Source of the DNA: Gemmatimonadota bacterium
GTDB taxonomy: Bacteria > Gemmatimonadota > Gemmatimonadetes > Gemmatimonadales > Gemmatimonadaceae
Direction: 5' to 3'
Length of the DNA: 64,000 nucleotides
Assembly: GCA_016714015.1 (NCBI GenBank)
Contig: JADJNZ010000004.1
Span: 124,001 to 188,000, forward strand
In this document: positions 9,808 to 19,284 of the stretch, in pieces
Layout: each line of letters begins with the position of its first letter
How positions within the stretch are numbered: the stretch's first letter is position 1
Position numbers and translations under genes: made by a program
Notes under the pieces: generated by a model
Database searches by the model: none
Seen by the model: only the letters and a program-made list of their open reading frames with translations
Told to the model about the DNA's origin: nothing

Positions 9808-12438
9808 CTACCGTTGCGGTCGCTGGACGAGCTGGACCCATTCGACCTCGAGTCCCGCGCGCGGATCGGCGGCCGCGCCGGCCGGCCGCGGGATCCCCCA
9901 CTGGATGCCCTCGACGCGTTCGAGCGCGAACGACGGCGTGCCGCCGACGCGCAGGTCGTATGGCAGGAAGGTCGGATAGGGACGCGGCAGGAGCACGAGG
10001 GGAGCACGCACGAGGTCGGCGAGCGCGATCTCGGTCTCGCCCCAGGCGGATGGCGCCGCGACCGTGCTCCCCCACGCCGAGCCATCGCTCAGGATGAGCG
10101 CGACCTCGATGCGCGCGGGGGCAGGCCCCGTGCTGCGCCAGCGGATCCGGAGGGCGTCGCCGAACGGCCCGGCGGCCCCCAGTGCCGGCGAGAGACGGGC
10201 GCGGGTCGCGCGACGCAGCATGGTCCGGAAGGCGACATGCGGTGACGCCGGACCGAAGGTGTCGACGACGGCGCGCCAGGCGTTCCGCTCCGGCAACGAG
10301 CTCGCGACGCTCTCCGAGCGCCACCGCACGCCGGGGATGTAGCCCGGTTCCACGATGCGCGAACGGTCCCGGTCACCATCGAAGAGGACGACCGGCGCCG
10401 CGTGCTCCACCACCGGTGCGGCCCAATGCTCGGTCGATGCGAAGTCCCAGCGGTCCGGTCGTCCGGGGATCGCGCCCGGATACGTGACGGCGCCGGCCGC
10501 GTCGAAGGTGGTCACCACGTACTCGACGACGCCGGTGAGGTCGGTGACGCGCAGGGTGCCGTGATGCGTGAACGGATCGTCGACGAGTCCTCCGATGAGG
10601 CGCGAGACCCGCGAGTAGTCCCGCCAGCCGCGCTGGCGGACGAAGAGCAGCACCGAGTCGGGCGCGGTCGGCCGCACGACGTCGAACGAGACGTTGAGGG
10701 GCGCGTTCCGCGCGATGCTCGGCGGCGGCTCATGCCGGACGAGCGGCGTCCCCTCGCTGGACGGCGGGGCGTGGAACTCGTCGAGCCTCCGTCCCCCGAA
10801 CCGCGTCGTGTCGCGGAAGCCGGAGGCGTCCACGCCCGCACGCGCGAGGAGGTAGACGCCGGGGCGCACGTCGATGCGACCGGCCTTGGCGATGCCGCGC
10901 ATGGCGTTCCCCGCGCCGATCCCGGCGATCGTGAACTCGGCGCCGAGGTCCGGCAACAACAGGGAGAACTGCTCCTCGCGCCAGTGGATCCGGCTCACCG
11001 CACGCTGCAGGTTCCCGCGTGAATGCGGGTCCTCGACCGCGACGACATCGGGATAGACCTCGAGACGCCAGACGCCGTCGACGAGGCGATCGAGGAAGTA
11101 GGCGCCGCTGCCCGAGTACCCCACGACCATCGACGTGCCCACGCCGGCGATGTGTCGCAGGGCCCGCGGGTCGGGCGGCAGGGTCTCGGTGAAGCCGGTG
11201 TACGCGAACATGGTGTCCGAGACGTACTCGCTGAGCCGCTCCGCATACGACACGCGGAACTTCCCCCACCGCTCGCTCGCCGGATACGTCCCCGCATCGA
11301 ACCCGCGGGCCGTCTGCCGGAACACCTCACCCGCGATGAGGAAGCTGATCGCCTTGGCCGGCGTGTAGATGAGGTTGAGGAAGTGCGTCTGGTACTCCGT
11401 GTTGGAGTACGCGACCGCCATCGGGTCGTACGCGAACTGCGTCGCCCACTGGAATCCCGCGCCGCGGAAGGCGCGTGCCATCGCCGGGTACATCACCGGC
11501 ACCGTCACGTCGGCACCGTCGAACTCGTAGACCATGTGCGCCTTGCTCGCGCAGCCCGGCGTCTCCTTCCACGGCAATGGATAGCGGTCGACGTTGGGGA
11601 GCGGGTTCCCCGGCAGCGCCTCGCCGCGCACGAGCCCCGTGGGGTACCACTGCGCGCTCACCCCCTGGATGTCCGCCGCGCAGACGGCCGCCCCGTGCTC
11701 CGGCGTCCAGTGCTCGCTGATGTTGTAGAAGATCGGCGTGCGGAGCCCCGCGCCGCGCATCGACGCGACCATCTCGTTGATGTAGCGCGTGGTCTCGCGC
11801 GGGGGCGCGAGGTCGTGCCACGGCTCGTTGAAGATCTCCATCGCGAGGATGTTCGGATCGTCGCCGTAGCGCTTCCCCGTGTAGGGGTTCCGGTGCTGCA
11901 CGAACTGGGCGACGTAGCGAACCGAGGCGCGCCGCGCGGTGGAGTCGACGAGCATCTGCGGCTTGCTGAAGCGGTTCGCGAAGCCCGGCGATGGATGGTC
12001 AGGGGCGGGATACCCCGGTCCCCACCACGCGATCGGCGTGAGGATCACCTTGATGCCCCGCGCCTCGAGCCGCGAGAGGAGATAGTCGAAGAGGTCGAGG
12101 TGCTCGTTCGCGAGCAGGTTCCCGAGCGTGTCCGTGACCTCGCGGTCCCACACGTGGATCCGGTAGGCGTCGACGCCGAGCCGCGCGAGGTGTGAGACGT
12201 CCGCGTCGATCGCGCGCTTCGGATCCAGACCGAGCGCGCGGATCGACTGGTAGTCATAGGCGAACGGCGCCGCGTAGTTCACGCCGAAGAGGGCGACCTC
12301 CTTCCCGGTCGCGGTCCAGCGCATCACGCCCTCGCGATCCACCCGGACGGCGGGCGTGGCGGCGCGCTGGGCGGGCACGGGAGCGGCCAGCACCCCGCAG
12401 AGGCCGCACAGGCCGAGGACCCGGGCGATCACGCGCAT
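9808..12438 (-). CDS. Secreted GH5-like (clan GH-A) glycoside hydrolase with large C-terminal region
   Basis: 876 residues, with a signal peptide ending APVPAQ. The first ~450 residues form a TIM-barrel hydrolase: LFGVNYAAPFAYDY at strand 1, VDAYRIHVWD, the acid/base motif LAMEIFNEPW (Glu205) and a likely nucleophile in HMVYEFDGAD (Glu305). These two Glu positions are diagnostic of clan GH-A. The remaining ~420 residues are beta-rich and probably bind carbohydrate or contribute to the fold; I do not recognise them. The gene lies 6 bp upstream of the GH2 gene, so it probably opens a beta-linked polymer or oligosaccharide whose galactose is then released. Mannanase, galactanase or glucanase activity cannot be separated by eye. 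Confidence 0.8.
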   Translation of the reverse strand: MRVIARVLGLCGLCGVLAAPVPAQRAATPAVRVDREGVMRWTATGKEVALFGVNYAAPFAYDYQSIRALGLDPKRAIDADVSHLARLGVDAYRIHVWDREVTDTLGNLLANEHLDLFDYLLSRLEARGIKVILTPIAWWGPGYPAPDHPSPGFANRFSKPQMLVDSTARRASVRYVAQFVQHRNPYTGKRYGDDPNILAMEIFNEPWHDLAPPRETTRYINEMVASMRGAGLRTPIFYNISEHWTPEHGAAVCAADIQGVSAQWYPTGLVRGEALPGNPLPNVDRYPLPWKETPGCASKAHMVYEFDGADVTVPVMYPAMARAFRGAGFQWATQFAYDPMAVAYSNTEYQTHFLNLIYTPAKAISFLIAGEVFRQTARGFDAGTYPASERWGKFRVSYAERLSEYVSDTMFAYTGFTETLPPDPRALRHIAGVGTSMVVGYSGSGAYFLDRLVDGVWRLEVYPDVVAVEDPHSRGNLQRAVSRIHWREEQFSLLLPDLGAEFTIAGIGAGNAMRGIAKAGRIDVRPGVYLLARAGVDASGFRDTTRFGGRRLDEFHAPPSSEGTPLVRHEPPPSIARNAPLNVSFDVVRPTAPDSVLLFVRQRGWRDYSRVSRLIGGLVDDPFTHHGTLRVTDLTGVVEYVVTTFDAAGAVTYPGAIPGRPDRWDFASTEHWAAPVVEHAAPVVLFDGDRDRSRIVEPGYIPGVRWRSESVASSLPERNAWRAVVDTFGPASPHVAFRTMLRRATRARLSPALGAAGPFGDALRIRWRSTGPAPARIEVALILSDGSAWGSTVAAPSAWGETEIALADLVRAPLVLLPRPYPTFLPYDLRVGGTPSFALERVEGIQWGIPRPAGAAADPRAGLEVEWVQLVQRPQR

Positions 12439-12468
12439 CTCACTGCTCCGGCATGGAGGGGAGGGCGA

Positions 12469-12696
12469 CTAGCCCTTCGCGCGCGCGGCATCGCGCCGCG
12501 CGAAGAACAGGAACAGGGCGCCGGTCACGAGCATCGCCGCGCCCCACCAGAGGTTGATGTTGAGGCCGCCGGACTTCGCGTACATCTCCGCATCGGAGGC
12601 GGTCATCAGGCCGAAGCCCGCGAGCACGACGCCGAGCGCGACGAACAGGCCGCCGATCGGCACGCGGAGGTCCATCCCACCGATTCCTTCACTCAT
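12469..12696 (-). CDS. Small two-helix membrane protein next to the SSS symporter
   Basis: 75 residues with two hydrophobic segments: VPIGGLFVALGVVLAGFGLM and LWWGAAMLVTGALFLFFA, followed by a basic tail RRDAARAKG. It sits 12 bp after the symporter gene and 30 bp before the GH5-like gene on the same strand, so it is in the operon. Small proteins of this kind often accompany sugar symporters in this position; an accessory or stabilising role is inference. A shorter start at the Met in GGMDLRV is possible. Confidence 0.72.
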   Translation of the reverse strand: MSEGIGGMDLRVPIGGLFVALGVVLAGFGLMTASDAEMYAKSGGLNINLWWGAAMLVTGALFLFFARRDAARAKG

Positions 12697-12708
12697 GGTC
12701 GGCGTGCC

Positions 12709-14469
12709 TCAGGCGAAGAGGAGGTTGAGCACGAGCGTCATCCCCAGCACGGCACCGGCGAAGACCGCCGGCCGCTGGTACCAGGCGAGATGACCCTCGG
12801 CCGGCTTGGGCGTGAGCGCGTAGACGAGGCCCTTGAGTTCCTCGTCGGGGCGGGGCTTCGTCATCAGGCTGATCACGATGGTCACCACGGTGCACGCGGT
12901 GAACGCGATGATCGCGGTCCAGAAGGTCTGCGCCATCTCGCTCGGGTACGTGTGCACGAGGCCGAAGAAGCCGCCCTTCACGCCGGGCACTGCCCCCACG
13001 GCGAGCGTGAGTCCATGATGCAGCGCCGCGCCGCCCATGCCGGAGACGAGACCCCAGAATGCGCCGTGCCCCGTCGACCGCTTCCAGAACATGCCGAGGG
13101 CGAAGGTCGCGAAGAGCGGCGCGTTCACGAACGCGAAGACGAGCTGCAGCAGCTCCATGATGTTGTTGAACGCGCCAGCGACGTACGCCGCCGCGACGGA
13201 CAGCAGCACGCCGCCCACCGTCGCGGCGCGCCCCATCCACAGGTAGTGGTCATCGCTCGCGTGCTTGGCGATGTGACTCTGGTAGATGTCGTACGTCCAG
13301 ACCGTGTTGAACGCGGTCACGTTGCCCGCCATCCCCGACATGAAGCTCGCGAGCAGGGCGGTGAGGCCGAGGCCGAGCATCCCCTCGGGGAAGAGCTTGA
13401 TGAGCAGCATCGGCGTCGCGAGGTCGTAGTCGAGCACCGCGCGGCCGGCGGCATCGATCATCGGCGCGCCGGCCTCGGTGAGCTTGGCCGGGATGATCCC
13501 CGCGCCCGCGTCGCCACCGGCGGCCGTGAGCGCGAGCGCGATCATGCCGGGGAGGATGACGAGGAACGGGAAGAGCATCTTCGGGACCGCGGCGATCAGC
13601 GGCGTGCGGCGCGCGGCGGTCATCGAGTCCGCCGCCATCGCGCGCTGCACCACGAGGAAGTCGGTGCACCAGTAGCCGAAGCTGAGCACGAAGCCCAAGC
13701 CCATCACGAGCCCGAACCACTCGACGCCCACGGGATTGGTCGCGGCGCTGCTCATCCCCTGCCAGGCGTGGGTGTACGCGCCGGGCGCGAGCCCGCGCGT
13801 CGCCGCGGCCTCCGTCAGCCGGGCAGTCAGGCCTGCCCAGCCGCCGACCTCGCGGAGCCCCAGGAAGACCAGCGGCGCGAAGCCGAAGACGATCATGAAG
13901 AACTGGAGCACTTCATTATAGATGGCGCTCGTCAGCCCGCCGGCGAAGACGTACGCCAGCACGATCACCGCCGAGACCAGCACGCTGACGTCGAAGCTCC
14001 AGCCGAGCAGCAGGTTGAAGAGCTTGCCCATCGCGTACATCGAGATGCCCGACGAGAAGATCGTCATCGCCGCGAAGCTCACGGCGTTGAGCGTCCGCGT
14101 CTTCTCGTCGAAGCGGAGCTTGAGGTACTCGGGGACCGACCGCGCGCGCGAGCCGTAGTAGAACGGCATCATGAACAACGCGACGAACACCATCGCCGGG
14201 ATGGCGCCGATCCAGTAGAAGTGGCTCGTCGCGATGCCGTACTTCGCACCCGAGGCGCCCATCCCGATGACTTCCTGCGCGCCGAGGTTCGCCGAGAGGA
14301 AGGCGAGGCCGGTGACCCAGGGCGGCAACGAGCGGCCGGACTGCAGGAACTCGCTCGCCGTGTTGGTGCGGCGCCGCAGGGCGAAGCCGATGCCGAGGAC
14401 GACGCCGAAGTAGAGCGCCATCACGAGGTAGTCGACGGCCGTCAGGGTCGTCGCGGGGACGTGCTGCAC
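12709..14469 (-). CDS. Sodium:solute symporter (SSS family), probable galactose/galactoside transporter
   Basis: 586 residues with about 14 predicted transmembrane helices. It opens AVDYLVMALYFGVVLGIGFA followed by TNTASEFLQSGRSLPPWVTGLAFLSANLGAQEVIGMG, the SGLT/vSGLT-type N-terminus with the discontinuous first helix. A downstream FAGGLTSAIYNEVLQFFMIVFG resembles the family signature. It would couple inward sugar movement to sodium. As the first gene of the run leading to GH2, galK and galT, galactose or a galactoside is the likely substrate; this follows from context. Confidence 0.92.
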   Translation of the reverse strand: MQHVPATTLTAVDYLVMALYFGVVLGIGFALRRRTNTASEFLQSGRSLPPWVTGLAFLSANLGAQEVIGMGASGAKYGIATSHFYWIGAIPAMVFVALFMMPFYYGSRARSVPEYLKLRFDEKTRTLNAVSFAAMTIFSSGISMYAMGKLFNLLLGWSFDVSVLVSAVIVLAYVFAGGLTSAIYNEVLQFFMIVFGFAPLVFLGLREVGGWAGLTARLTEAAATRGLAPGAYTHAWQGMSSAATNPVGVEWFGLVMGLGFVLSFGYWCTDFLVVQRAMAADSMTAARRTPLIAAVPKMLFPFLVILPGMIALALTAAGGDAGAGIIPAKLTEAGAPMIDAAGRAVLDYDLATPMLLIKLFPEGMLGLGLTALLASFMSGMAGNVTAFNTVWTYDIYQSHIAKHASDDHYLWMGRAATVGGVLLSVAAAYVAGAFNNIMELLQLVFAFVNAPLFATFALGMFWKRSTGHGAFWGLVSGMGGAALHHGLTLAVGAVPGVKGGFFGLVHTYPSEMAQTFWTAIIAFTACTVVTIVISLMTKPRPDEELKGLVYALTPKPAEGHLAWYQRPAVFAGAVLGMTLVLNLLFA

Positions 14470-14518
14470 GGTGGCTCCGGGGGTGGGCTGCGGCCGCCGC
14501 GGGGGGCGGCGACCGGAG

Positions 14519-14542
14519 CGACGGCAGAGCTTACTGCCGTCG
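14519..14542. terminator. Hairpin after the kinase/synthase unit
   Basis: An 8-bp stem (CGACGGCA / TGCCGTCG) with an 8-nt loop lies in the 91-bp gap downstream of the spermidine-synthase-like gene and upstream of the symporter start. Read on the minus strand it is placed to end the kinase-synthase transcript. There is no strong T tract. Confidence 0.4.
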
Positions 14543-14560
14543 GACCCTCAGGGCAATGAC

Positions 14561-15238
14561 CTAACGCGCGTCCGAGGGGCGGGCGACGTACAGAATGTGC
14601 AGCGGCCCGCGCGTGTCGTGTGCCCGCACCTTCAGCGTCTCCACCTTGAGCTTGGCCCGCTGCAGCAGGTCCACGAACCGGTGGTCCTCGCCCACGCTCC
14701 AGTAGGCGACCACGCCGGGGCGCCGCAGCGCCCGGATGGTCAGCATGATCCCCCGAGCCGCGTACAGCCGGTCGTTCTCCGACATGATCATCCCCTCGGG
14801 GCCGTTGTCGGTGTCGAGCATGATCGCGTCGAAGCCGTTCGGCTCGCCCTCGAGCACCTTGAAGACGTCGTCGTGCACGATCCGGACGCGCGGGTCGGCC
14901 ATGGCCGTCGCCGAGAGCTGGTACTCGGGGTTCGCGTTCCACGCGATCACCTCCGCCATCAGCTCGGCGACCACGACCTCCGCGTCCGGACCGAGGGCCT
15001 TGAGGGCGGCGCGCAGCGTGAAGCCCAGGCCCAGTCCGCCGATGAGCACGCGCACCTTCGGTCGATCCCGCAGCCCCTCGCACGCGACCTCGGCGAGCCG
15101 GTCCTCCGACAGGTGACGGCGCGACGACATCAGCTCCACGCCGTCGGCGCGGATGAGGTACGAGCCATCGTGGCGGAAGAACTCGATCCGCGTGCCGTCG
15201 GGCGTCGTGGCGTCGCCGAGGCGTTCGAAGGGCTTCAC
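14561..15238 (-). CDS. Spermidine-synthase-like / class I methyltransferase-fold protein
   Basis: 225 residues from a GTG start. The Rossmann nucleotide loop is VRVLIGGLGLGFTLRAAL, followed by VVVAEL (acidic end of strand 2), RVRIVHDDVFKVL, and FDAIMLDTDNGPEG in the position of the DSSDP motif of polyamine synthases. The N-terminal sheet domain of true spermidine synthases is reduced to about 50 residues. It is better described as a member of the spermine/spermidine-synthase-like group than as SpeE; the substrate is unknown. It starts one base after the Ser/Thr kinase stop, so the two are co-transcribed. Confidence 0.75.
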   Translation of the reverse strand: MKPFERLGDATTPDGTRIEFFRHDGSYLIRADGVELMSSRRHLSEDRLAEVACEGLRDRPKVRVLIGGLGLGFTLRAALKALGPDAEVVVAELMAEVIAWNANPEYQLSATAMADPRVRIVHDDVFKVLEGEPNGFDAIMLDTDNGPEGMIMSENDRLYAARGIMLTIRALRRPGVVAYWSVGEDHRFVDLLQRAKLKVETLKVRAHDTRGPLHILYVARPSDAR

Positions 15239-15239
15239 G

Positions 15240-16847
15240 TCAGCACGTTGGCGAGCGTTCCATGAAGGAGTAGCGCCGTCCCGTGACCGGCGTGAAGGTC
15301 GTGTCCCAGTCGCGACAGTTGACCTTGCGGACCTGGACCTTCACCGCGCCGGGGGGGACCGTGACACTCACGAGGCCCATCCCGCCGAGGATCCCGACCT
15401 GCCGGTCGTTCACGAAGAGCACCGTCTGCATCGTCTGGCTGCCGACGCGCACGACGACCGAGTCCGCCGGCGCATTCACGTCCATCACCGGGGCGGAGGC
15501 GAGGCGCGCGGCGAGGTCGGCGATCGCGTCGGCCGGGTCGCCGGCGTTCGCCGTCGTGTCCGCCCCGGCCACGGTCGTCGATTCGGCGGCCGCGATCGCA
15601 CCGCTGTCCGGCATCGGCTCGGGCACCGGGGTGCTCGGCAGCTCGGGGGCGATGCTCGCGATGGGGGCCGGTCGCATCGCCGCGCTGATGTCCTCGCGGA
15701 AGACGTACCAGCCGCCGCCCAGCGCCGCGGCGAGGAGGGCGAAGACCGCGAGGGCGGTCCCGCCGCCGCCCTGCCGGGCGGGCTCCGGACGCGCATGGGT
15801 CGCGGTCACCGGCCGGCGCGCCGCCCCCGAGTTCGCGCCCGTGTTGGCCCCGGAGTTGGCGCCGGTGAGCGGGCCACTGGTCGAGTTCCGCGGCATCGGC
15901 GTCGTCGGACTCGTCGTCGCGCGCAACTCGGCCGCCGCCTGCGAGGTCGGGACCGTGCGACGCGGGGCCATCCCCTTGGCGCCGGCACCGGCGCCCTCAA
16001 GGGCCGCCGCCGCGTCGTTGAGCGTCGCGAAGCGGTCCGCCGGGTCCTTGGCGAGCATCCGGTTCACCACGTCGACCACCGGGGCGGGGATGTCGATGCG
16101 CAACGTGCGCAGCGCCGGCGGGGGTTCGAGCAGGTGCCCGCGCATGATCTCGCCGAGCGAGGGCCCGTTGAACGGCGCGCGCCCCGCGAGCATCTCGTAC
16201 GCGACGATGCCGAGCGAATACTGGTCCGCCGCACCGGTCGTCGTCTGCCCATTGAACTGCTCCGGCGACATGTACGCCGGCGTGCCGATCACCGTCCCGA
16301 CCTGCGTGAGCCCCTGCACGTCGTCGCGCTTGGCGATGCCGAAGTCGGTGACGTAGAGCCAGCCATCGTTGCCCACCATGATGTTCGCCGGCTTCACGTC
16401 GCGGTGCACGACGCCCTTCTCGTGCGCGTGCGCGAGCGCGCGGCCCACCGTGGCGATGGTCTTCACCACCATCTCGACCGACTGCATCGGGTCCTTCTTG
16501 AGGATCGAGTCGAGCCCGCGGCCTTCGATGTACTTCATCGCGAAGAACGCGAGCTTGGGGTCCTCGCCGATCGCGTAGATGGGGACGATGTGCGGGTGGC
16601 TGAGCGCGGCGGCCACGCGCGCCTCCCGACGGAAGCGCTCCACCGCGCCCGGCGTCGACGCCACCTCCATCGACATCACCTTGATCGCCACCTCGCGTTC
16701 GAGGGCGATCTCGGTGGCGCGGAAGACGGTCGCCATGCCGCCGGCGCCGAGTTCGGCGCCGATCGTGTAACGCCCCGCGGTCGCCGCGCGGAGGCGGTCG
16801 ATCAGCGGGCGCTCGTTGGGCGAGGAAGGCGGGGTGGGAGTGCGCAT
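15240..16847 (-). CDS. Membrane Ser/Thr protein kinase with C-terminal PEGA-like domain
   Basis: 535 residues from the ATG at 16847; longer upstream frames run antisense to dacB. The kinase domain spans about 27-290 and is complete: glycine loop GAELGAGGMATVF, Lys56 in VAIKVM, catalytic VHRDVKPANIM (Asp150), DFGIAK, and GTPAYMSPEQ. A low-complexity linker with NSGANTGANSGA repeats leads to one transmembrane segment (ALAVFALLAAALGGGWYVF). The external part, up to the Cys at the end, has VLFVNDRQVGILG and VTVPPGAVKVQVRK, resembling PEGA domains. This is the Hanks-type kinase layout with an extracytoplasmic sensor. It is divergent from dacB, suggesting but not proving a link to the cell wall. 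Confidence 0.9.
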   Translation of the reverse strand: MRTPTPPSSPNERPLIDRLRAATAGRYTIGAELGAGGMATVFRATEIALEREVAIKVMSMEVASTPGAVERFRREARVAAALSHPHIVPIYAIGEDPKLAFFAMKYIEGRGLDSILKKDPMQSVEMVVKTIATVGRALAHAHEKGVVHRDVKPANIMVGNDGWLYVTDFGIAKRDDVQGLTQVGTVIGTPAYMSPEQFNGQTTTGAADQYSLGIVAYEMLAGRAPFNGPSLGEIMRGHLLEPPPALRTLRIDIPAPVVDVVNRMLAKDPADRFATLNDAAAALEGAGAGAKGMAPRRTVPTSQAAAELRATTSPTTPMPRNSTSGPLTGANSGANTGANSGAARRPVTATHARPEPARQGGGGTALAVFALLAAALGGGWYVFREDISAAMRPAPIASIAPELPSTPVPEPMPDSGAIAAAESTTVAGADTTANAGDPADAIADLAARLASAPVMDVNAPADSVVVRVGSQTMQTVLFVNDRQVGILGGMGLVSVTVPPGAVKVQVRKVNCRDWDTTFTPVTGRRYSFMERSPTC

Positions 16848-16973
16848 GAGATGGGTGGGGGCCCAACCAACAAGACGACCGAGCGGGGCGGCGCGCCACG
16901 CGTGGCGACCGGGTCCGGGGCGGGGCATATTCTCGGCTCGACAGTCCTCCTTGCCCTGCACCTGGAGTCCGTG

Positions 16974-18527
16974 ATGCGCACCCTCCGCGCCGCCGTCGTC
17001 TTCCTCCTCGCGGTCTCGGTCACCGGTGTGGCGCCGCGCGCCCTCCACGCGCAGCCCGCTCCCGACGCCCGCATCCGCGCCGTGATGGAACGCCCCGAGT
17101 TCGCCCATGCGAGCTGGGGGATGGAGTTCTACGACCTCGACGCGAAGAAGGTGCTCGCCAGCGTCAACGGCGACCGGCTCTTCGTGCCGGGCTCCACCAC
17201 GAAGCTGCTCACGATGGGCACCGCGCTCGAGGTGCTCGGGCCCGATCACCGCTTCACCACGCGCGTCTACCGGACCGGTCCCATCCGCGACGGCGTGGTC
17301 CAGGGCGATCTCGTGGTCGTCGCGAGCGGCGATCCGAATCTTTCCGGCCGGCGCCGCGAGGACGGGACCTACGCCTTCATCGACCGGGACCACTCGTACG
17401 GCGGACCGCCGCTCGCCACCGACCCGCTGACCACGCTGCGCGACCTCGCGCGGCAGGTCGCCGCTCGCGGGATCCGCGCGGTCTCCGGACAGGTGATCGT
17501 CGACGCCTCGCTCTTCGCGGAGGGCGAGCGCGAACTCGGGACCCGGATCGTGATGTCGCCGATGGTCGTGAACGACAACGTCATCGACATCGTCGTCACG
17601 CCGGGCGCGCGCGCCGGCGATGCCGCGACCGTCCAGGTCTCGCCGCGCACGAGCCTGCTCACGGTGCAGGCGACGTTCACGACGGTGGACTCCGGCGCAC
17701 CCGCCGTCACGCGGAGCATGGAGGACAGCAGCGACGCCGACCATCGCATCCTCGTGCTGTCGGGCATGGTGCCTCGTGCCACGCCCTCCAACCTCCGGTG
17801 GGCGGTCCCGTCACCGCGCCGCTTCGGCGAGATCGTGCTGAGCGAGGTGCTCGCCGACGCCGGCGTGCGGGTGTTGCCGCGCCTCAGGCAGCGCAGCGTG
17901 GACGTGCCGTCACTCGCGGCGGCGTACGTCGATTCGATGGTCGTCGCCGAGCACGTCTCGCTCCCGCTCACGGCCGAGGCGGTGGTGCTGCTCAAGACGA
18001 GCCAGAACCTGCACGCCAGCAACTTCCCGTTGCTGCTCGGGTCGCGGCCGGATGCCCGCCGCGCCGGGCGCAACGGTTTCGATCTCGCGCACGACTGGCT
18101 GCAGCGCGAGTCGCTCGACCTCGGCGGCGCCGTGCAGGGTGACGGTGCGGGCGGCAACGCCTGGTTCTCGCCGCGATTCATGACGCGCTACCTCGCCGTC
18201 GTCGCCGGCAAGCCCTGGGCGGACGCCTTCCGTGCGGCGCTGCCGGTCCTCGGGCAGGACGGGACCCTCGCGACCATCCAGGTGGGATCGCCGGGGGCAG
18301 GGAAGGTCTTCGCGAAGACGGGCACCTACTCCACGTACGATCCCCTCAACCGTCGCACGCTCGTGACCGGCAAGGGACTCGCCGGCTACTTCACGTCACG
18401 CAGCGGCAAGCGCGTCGCGTTCGCGATCTACGTGAACAACCTCTCGGTCGCGTCAGGCGACCCGACGATCGTCGCGGGGCAGGCGCTCGGCGAGATCGCA
18501 TCGCTGGCCTGGGAGCACATCCGCTGA
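16974..18527 (+). CDS. dacB: D-alanyl-D-alanine carboxypeptidase/endopeptidase (PBP4, peptidase S13)
   Basis: 517 residues from the ATG at 16974, with a signal peptide ending ALHAQ. It cuts D-Ala-D-Ala and cross-links in peptidoglycan in the periplasm. All three penicillin-binding motifs are present: SxxK as STTK (Ser74, Lys77), SxN as SQN in LLKTSQNLHASNF, and KTG as FAKTGTYST (Lys448). The S13-type insertion between the first two motifs is present (about 100-330). The 126-bp gap to the divergent kinase gene must hold both promoters. Confidence 0.93.
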   Translation: MRTLRAAVVFLLAVSVTGVAPRALHAQPAPDARIRAVMERPEFAHASWGMEFYDLDAKKVLASVNGDRLFVPGSTTKLLTMGTALEVLGPDHRFTTRVYRTGPIRDGVVQGDLVVVASGDPNLSGRRREDGTYAFIDRDHSYGGPPLATDPLTTLRDLARQVAARGIRAVSGQVIVDASLFAEGERELGTRIVMSPMVVNDNVIDIVVTPGARAGDAATVQVSPRTSLLTVQATFTTVDSGAPAVTRSMEDSSDADHRILVLSGMVPRATPSNLRWAVPSPRRFGEIVLSEVLADAGVRVLPRLRQRSVDVPSLAAAYVDSMVVAEHVSLPLTAEAVVLLKTSQNLHASNFPLLLGSRPDARRAGRNGFDLAHDWLQRESLDLGGAVQGDGAGGNAWFSPRFMTRYLAVVAGKPWADAFRAALPVLGQDGTLATIQVGSPGAGKVFAKTGTYSTYDPLNRRTLVTGKGLAGYFTSRSGKRVAFAIYVNNLSVASGDPTIVAGQALGEIASLAWEHIR

Positions 18528-18535
18528 GCGAGTGC

Positions 18536-18557
18536 GCGGGGCGGTACGCTGCCCCGC
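18536..18557. terminator. G+C-rich hairpin between convergent dacB and GDSL hydrolase genes
   Basis: A 7-bp stem GCGGGGC / GCCCCGC with an 8-nt loop occupies the 37-bp gap between the two convergent stop codons, a position where a bidirectional terminator is expected. No U tract follows on either strand. Confidence 0.45.
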
Positions 18558-18564
18558 ACGGACC

Positions 18565-19272
18565 TCACGGCCTTCCGAACGGCCTTCCGAGCGCGCGCGC
18601 GATCGCCGCGTCGGCGAGCGGCGCCATGAGCCGATAGCCGGCGAGGTTGGGATGCACACCGTCATCGGCGAGCGACGGCGGCAACCCGCCGCGCGCGTCG
18701 GCCATCGCCGTGTGGTAGTCGAGATACGTCTCGCCGATCTCCTCGGCGTACCGTCGCATCCACGCGTTGAGCGCGATGATCCGCGGCGCCGGCTCGAGCC
18801 CAGGCTTCCAGGGGTAGTCGAACACCGGCAGCACCGACGAGAGCACCACGTGGATGCCGTTCGCGCGCGCGATCTCCGTCATCCCCCGCAGGTTGTCGGC
18901 GATCATCTCGTTGGTCGACGGGCCCGTGTTGCCCGCGATGTCGTTCGTGCCGGCGAGGATGACCACCACCTTGGGCCGCAACGCGACGACATCCTGTCGG
19001 AAGCGGATGAGCATCTGCGGCGTCGTCTGTCCGCTGATCCCGCGGCCGAAGTACGGCTTGCCGGGGAACATCGTGGCGAAGTGTGGCGCCCACCCTTCGG
19101 TGATGGAGTTGCCGTAGAAGACGACGCGCGCCTCGTCCGGTGCTGGCGCGGGGAGGGCCGCGTTCTCGGCCGCGTAGCGCTTCAGGTTCGCCCAGTCGGC
19201 GTTCGGCTGCGCGTCGGCGGGGATCGCGGCGCTGATGGACATGGCGAGGAGCAGGGCGAGGGCGGGGCGCAT
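18565..19272 (-). CDS. Secreted SGNH/GDSL-family hydrolase (lipase/acylesterase type)
   Basis: 235 residues, with a signal peptide ending IPADAQ. The four SGNH blocks are present: block I FYGNSITEGW (Ser nucleophile; GNS in place of GDS), block II GRGISGQTT (Gly), block III LAGTNDIAGN (Asn), and block V DGVHPNLAGY (Asp and His). Family members remove acyl groups from sugars, lipids or peptidoglycan. It is the last gene of the minus-strand run starting at 26080 and lies 12 bp after the membrane M28 peptidase gene. Substrate not readable. Confidence 0.88.
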   Translation of the reverse strand: MRPALALLLAMSISAAIPADAQPNADWANLKRYAAENAALPAPAPDEARVVFYGNSITEGWAPHFATMFPGKPYFGRGISGQTTPQMLIRFRQDVVALRPKVVVILAGTNDIAGNTGPSTNEMIADNLRGMTEIARANGIHVVLSSVLPVFDYPWKPGLEPAPRIIALNAWMRRYAEEIGETYLDYHTAMADARGGLPPSLADDGVHPNLAGYRLMAPLADAAIARALGRPFGRP

Positions 19273-19284
19273 GGGCGGTGACGG

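Noticed and set aside
15153..16973. 600-codon N-terminal extension of dacB
   Set aside because: Antisense to the Ser/Thr kinase, with Arg/His/Asp-rich composition; dacB begins properly with a signal peptide at 16974.
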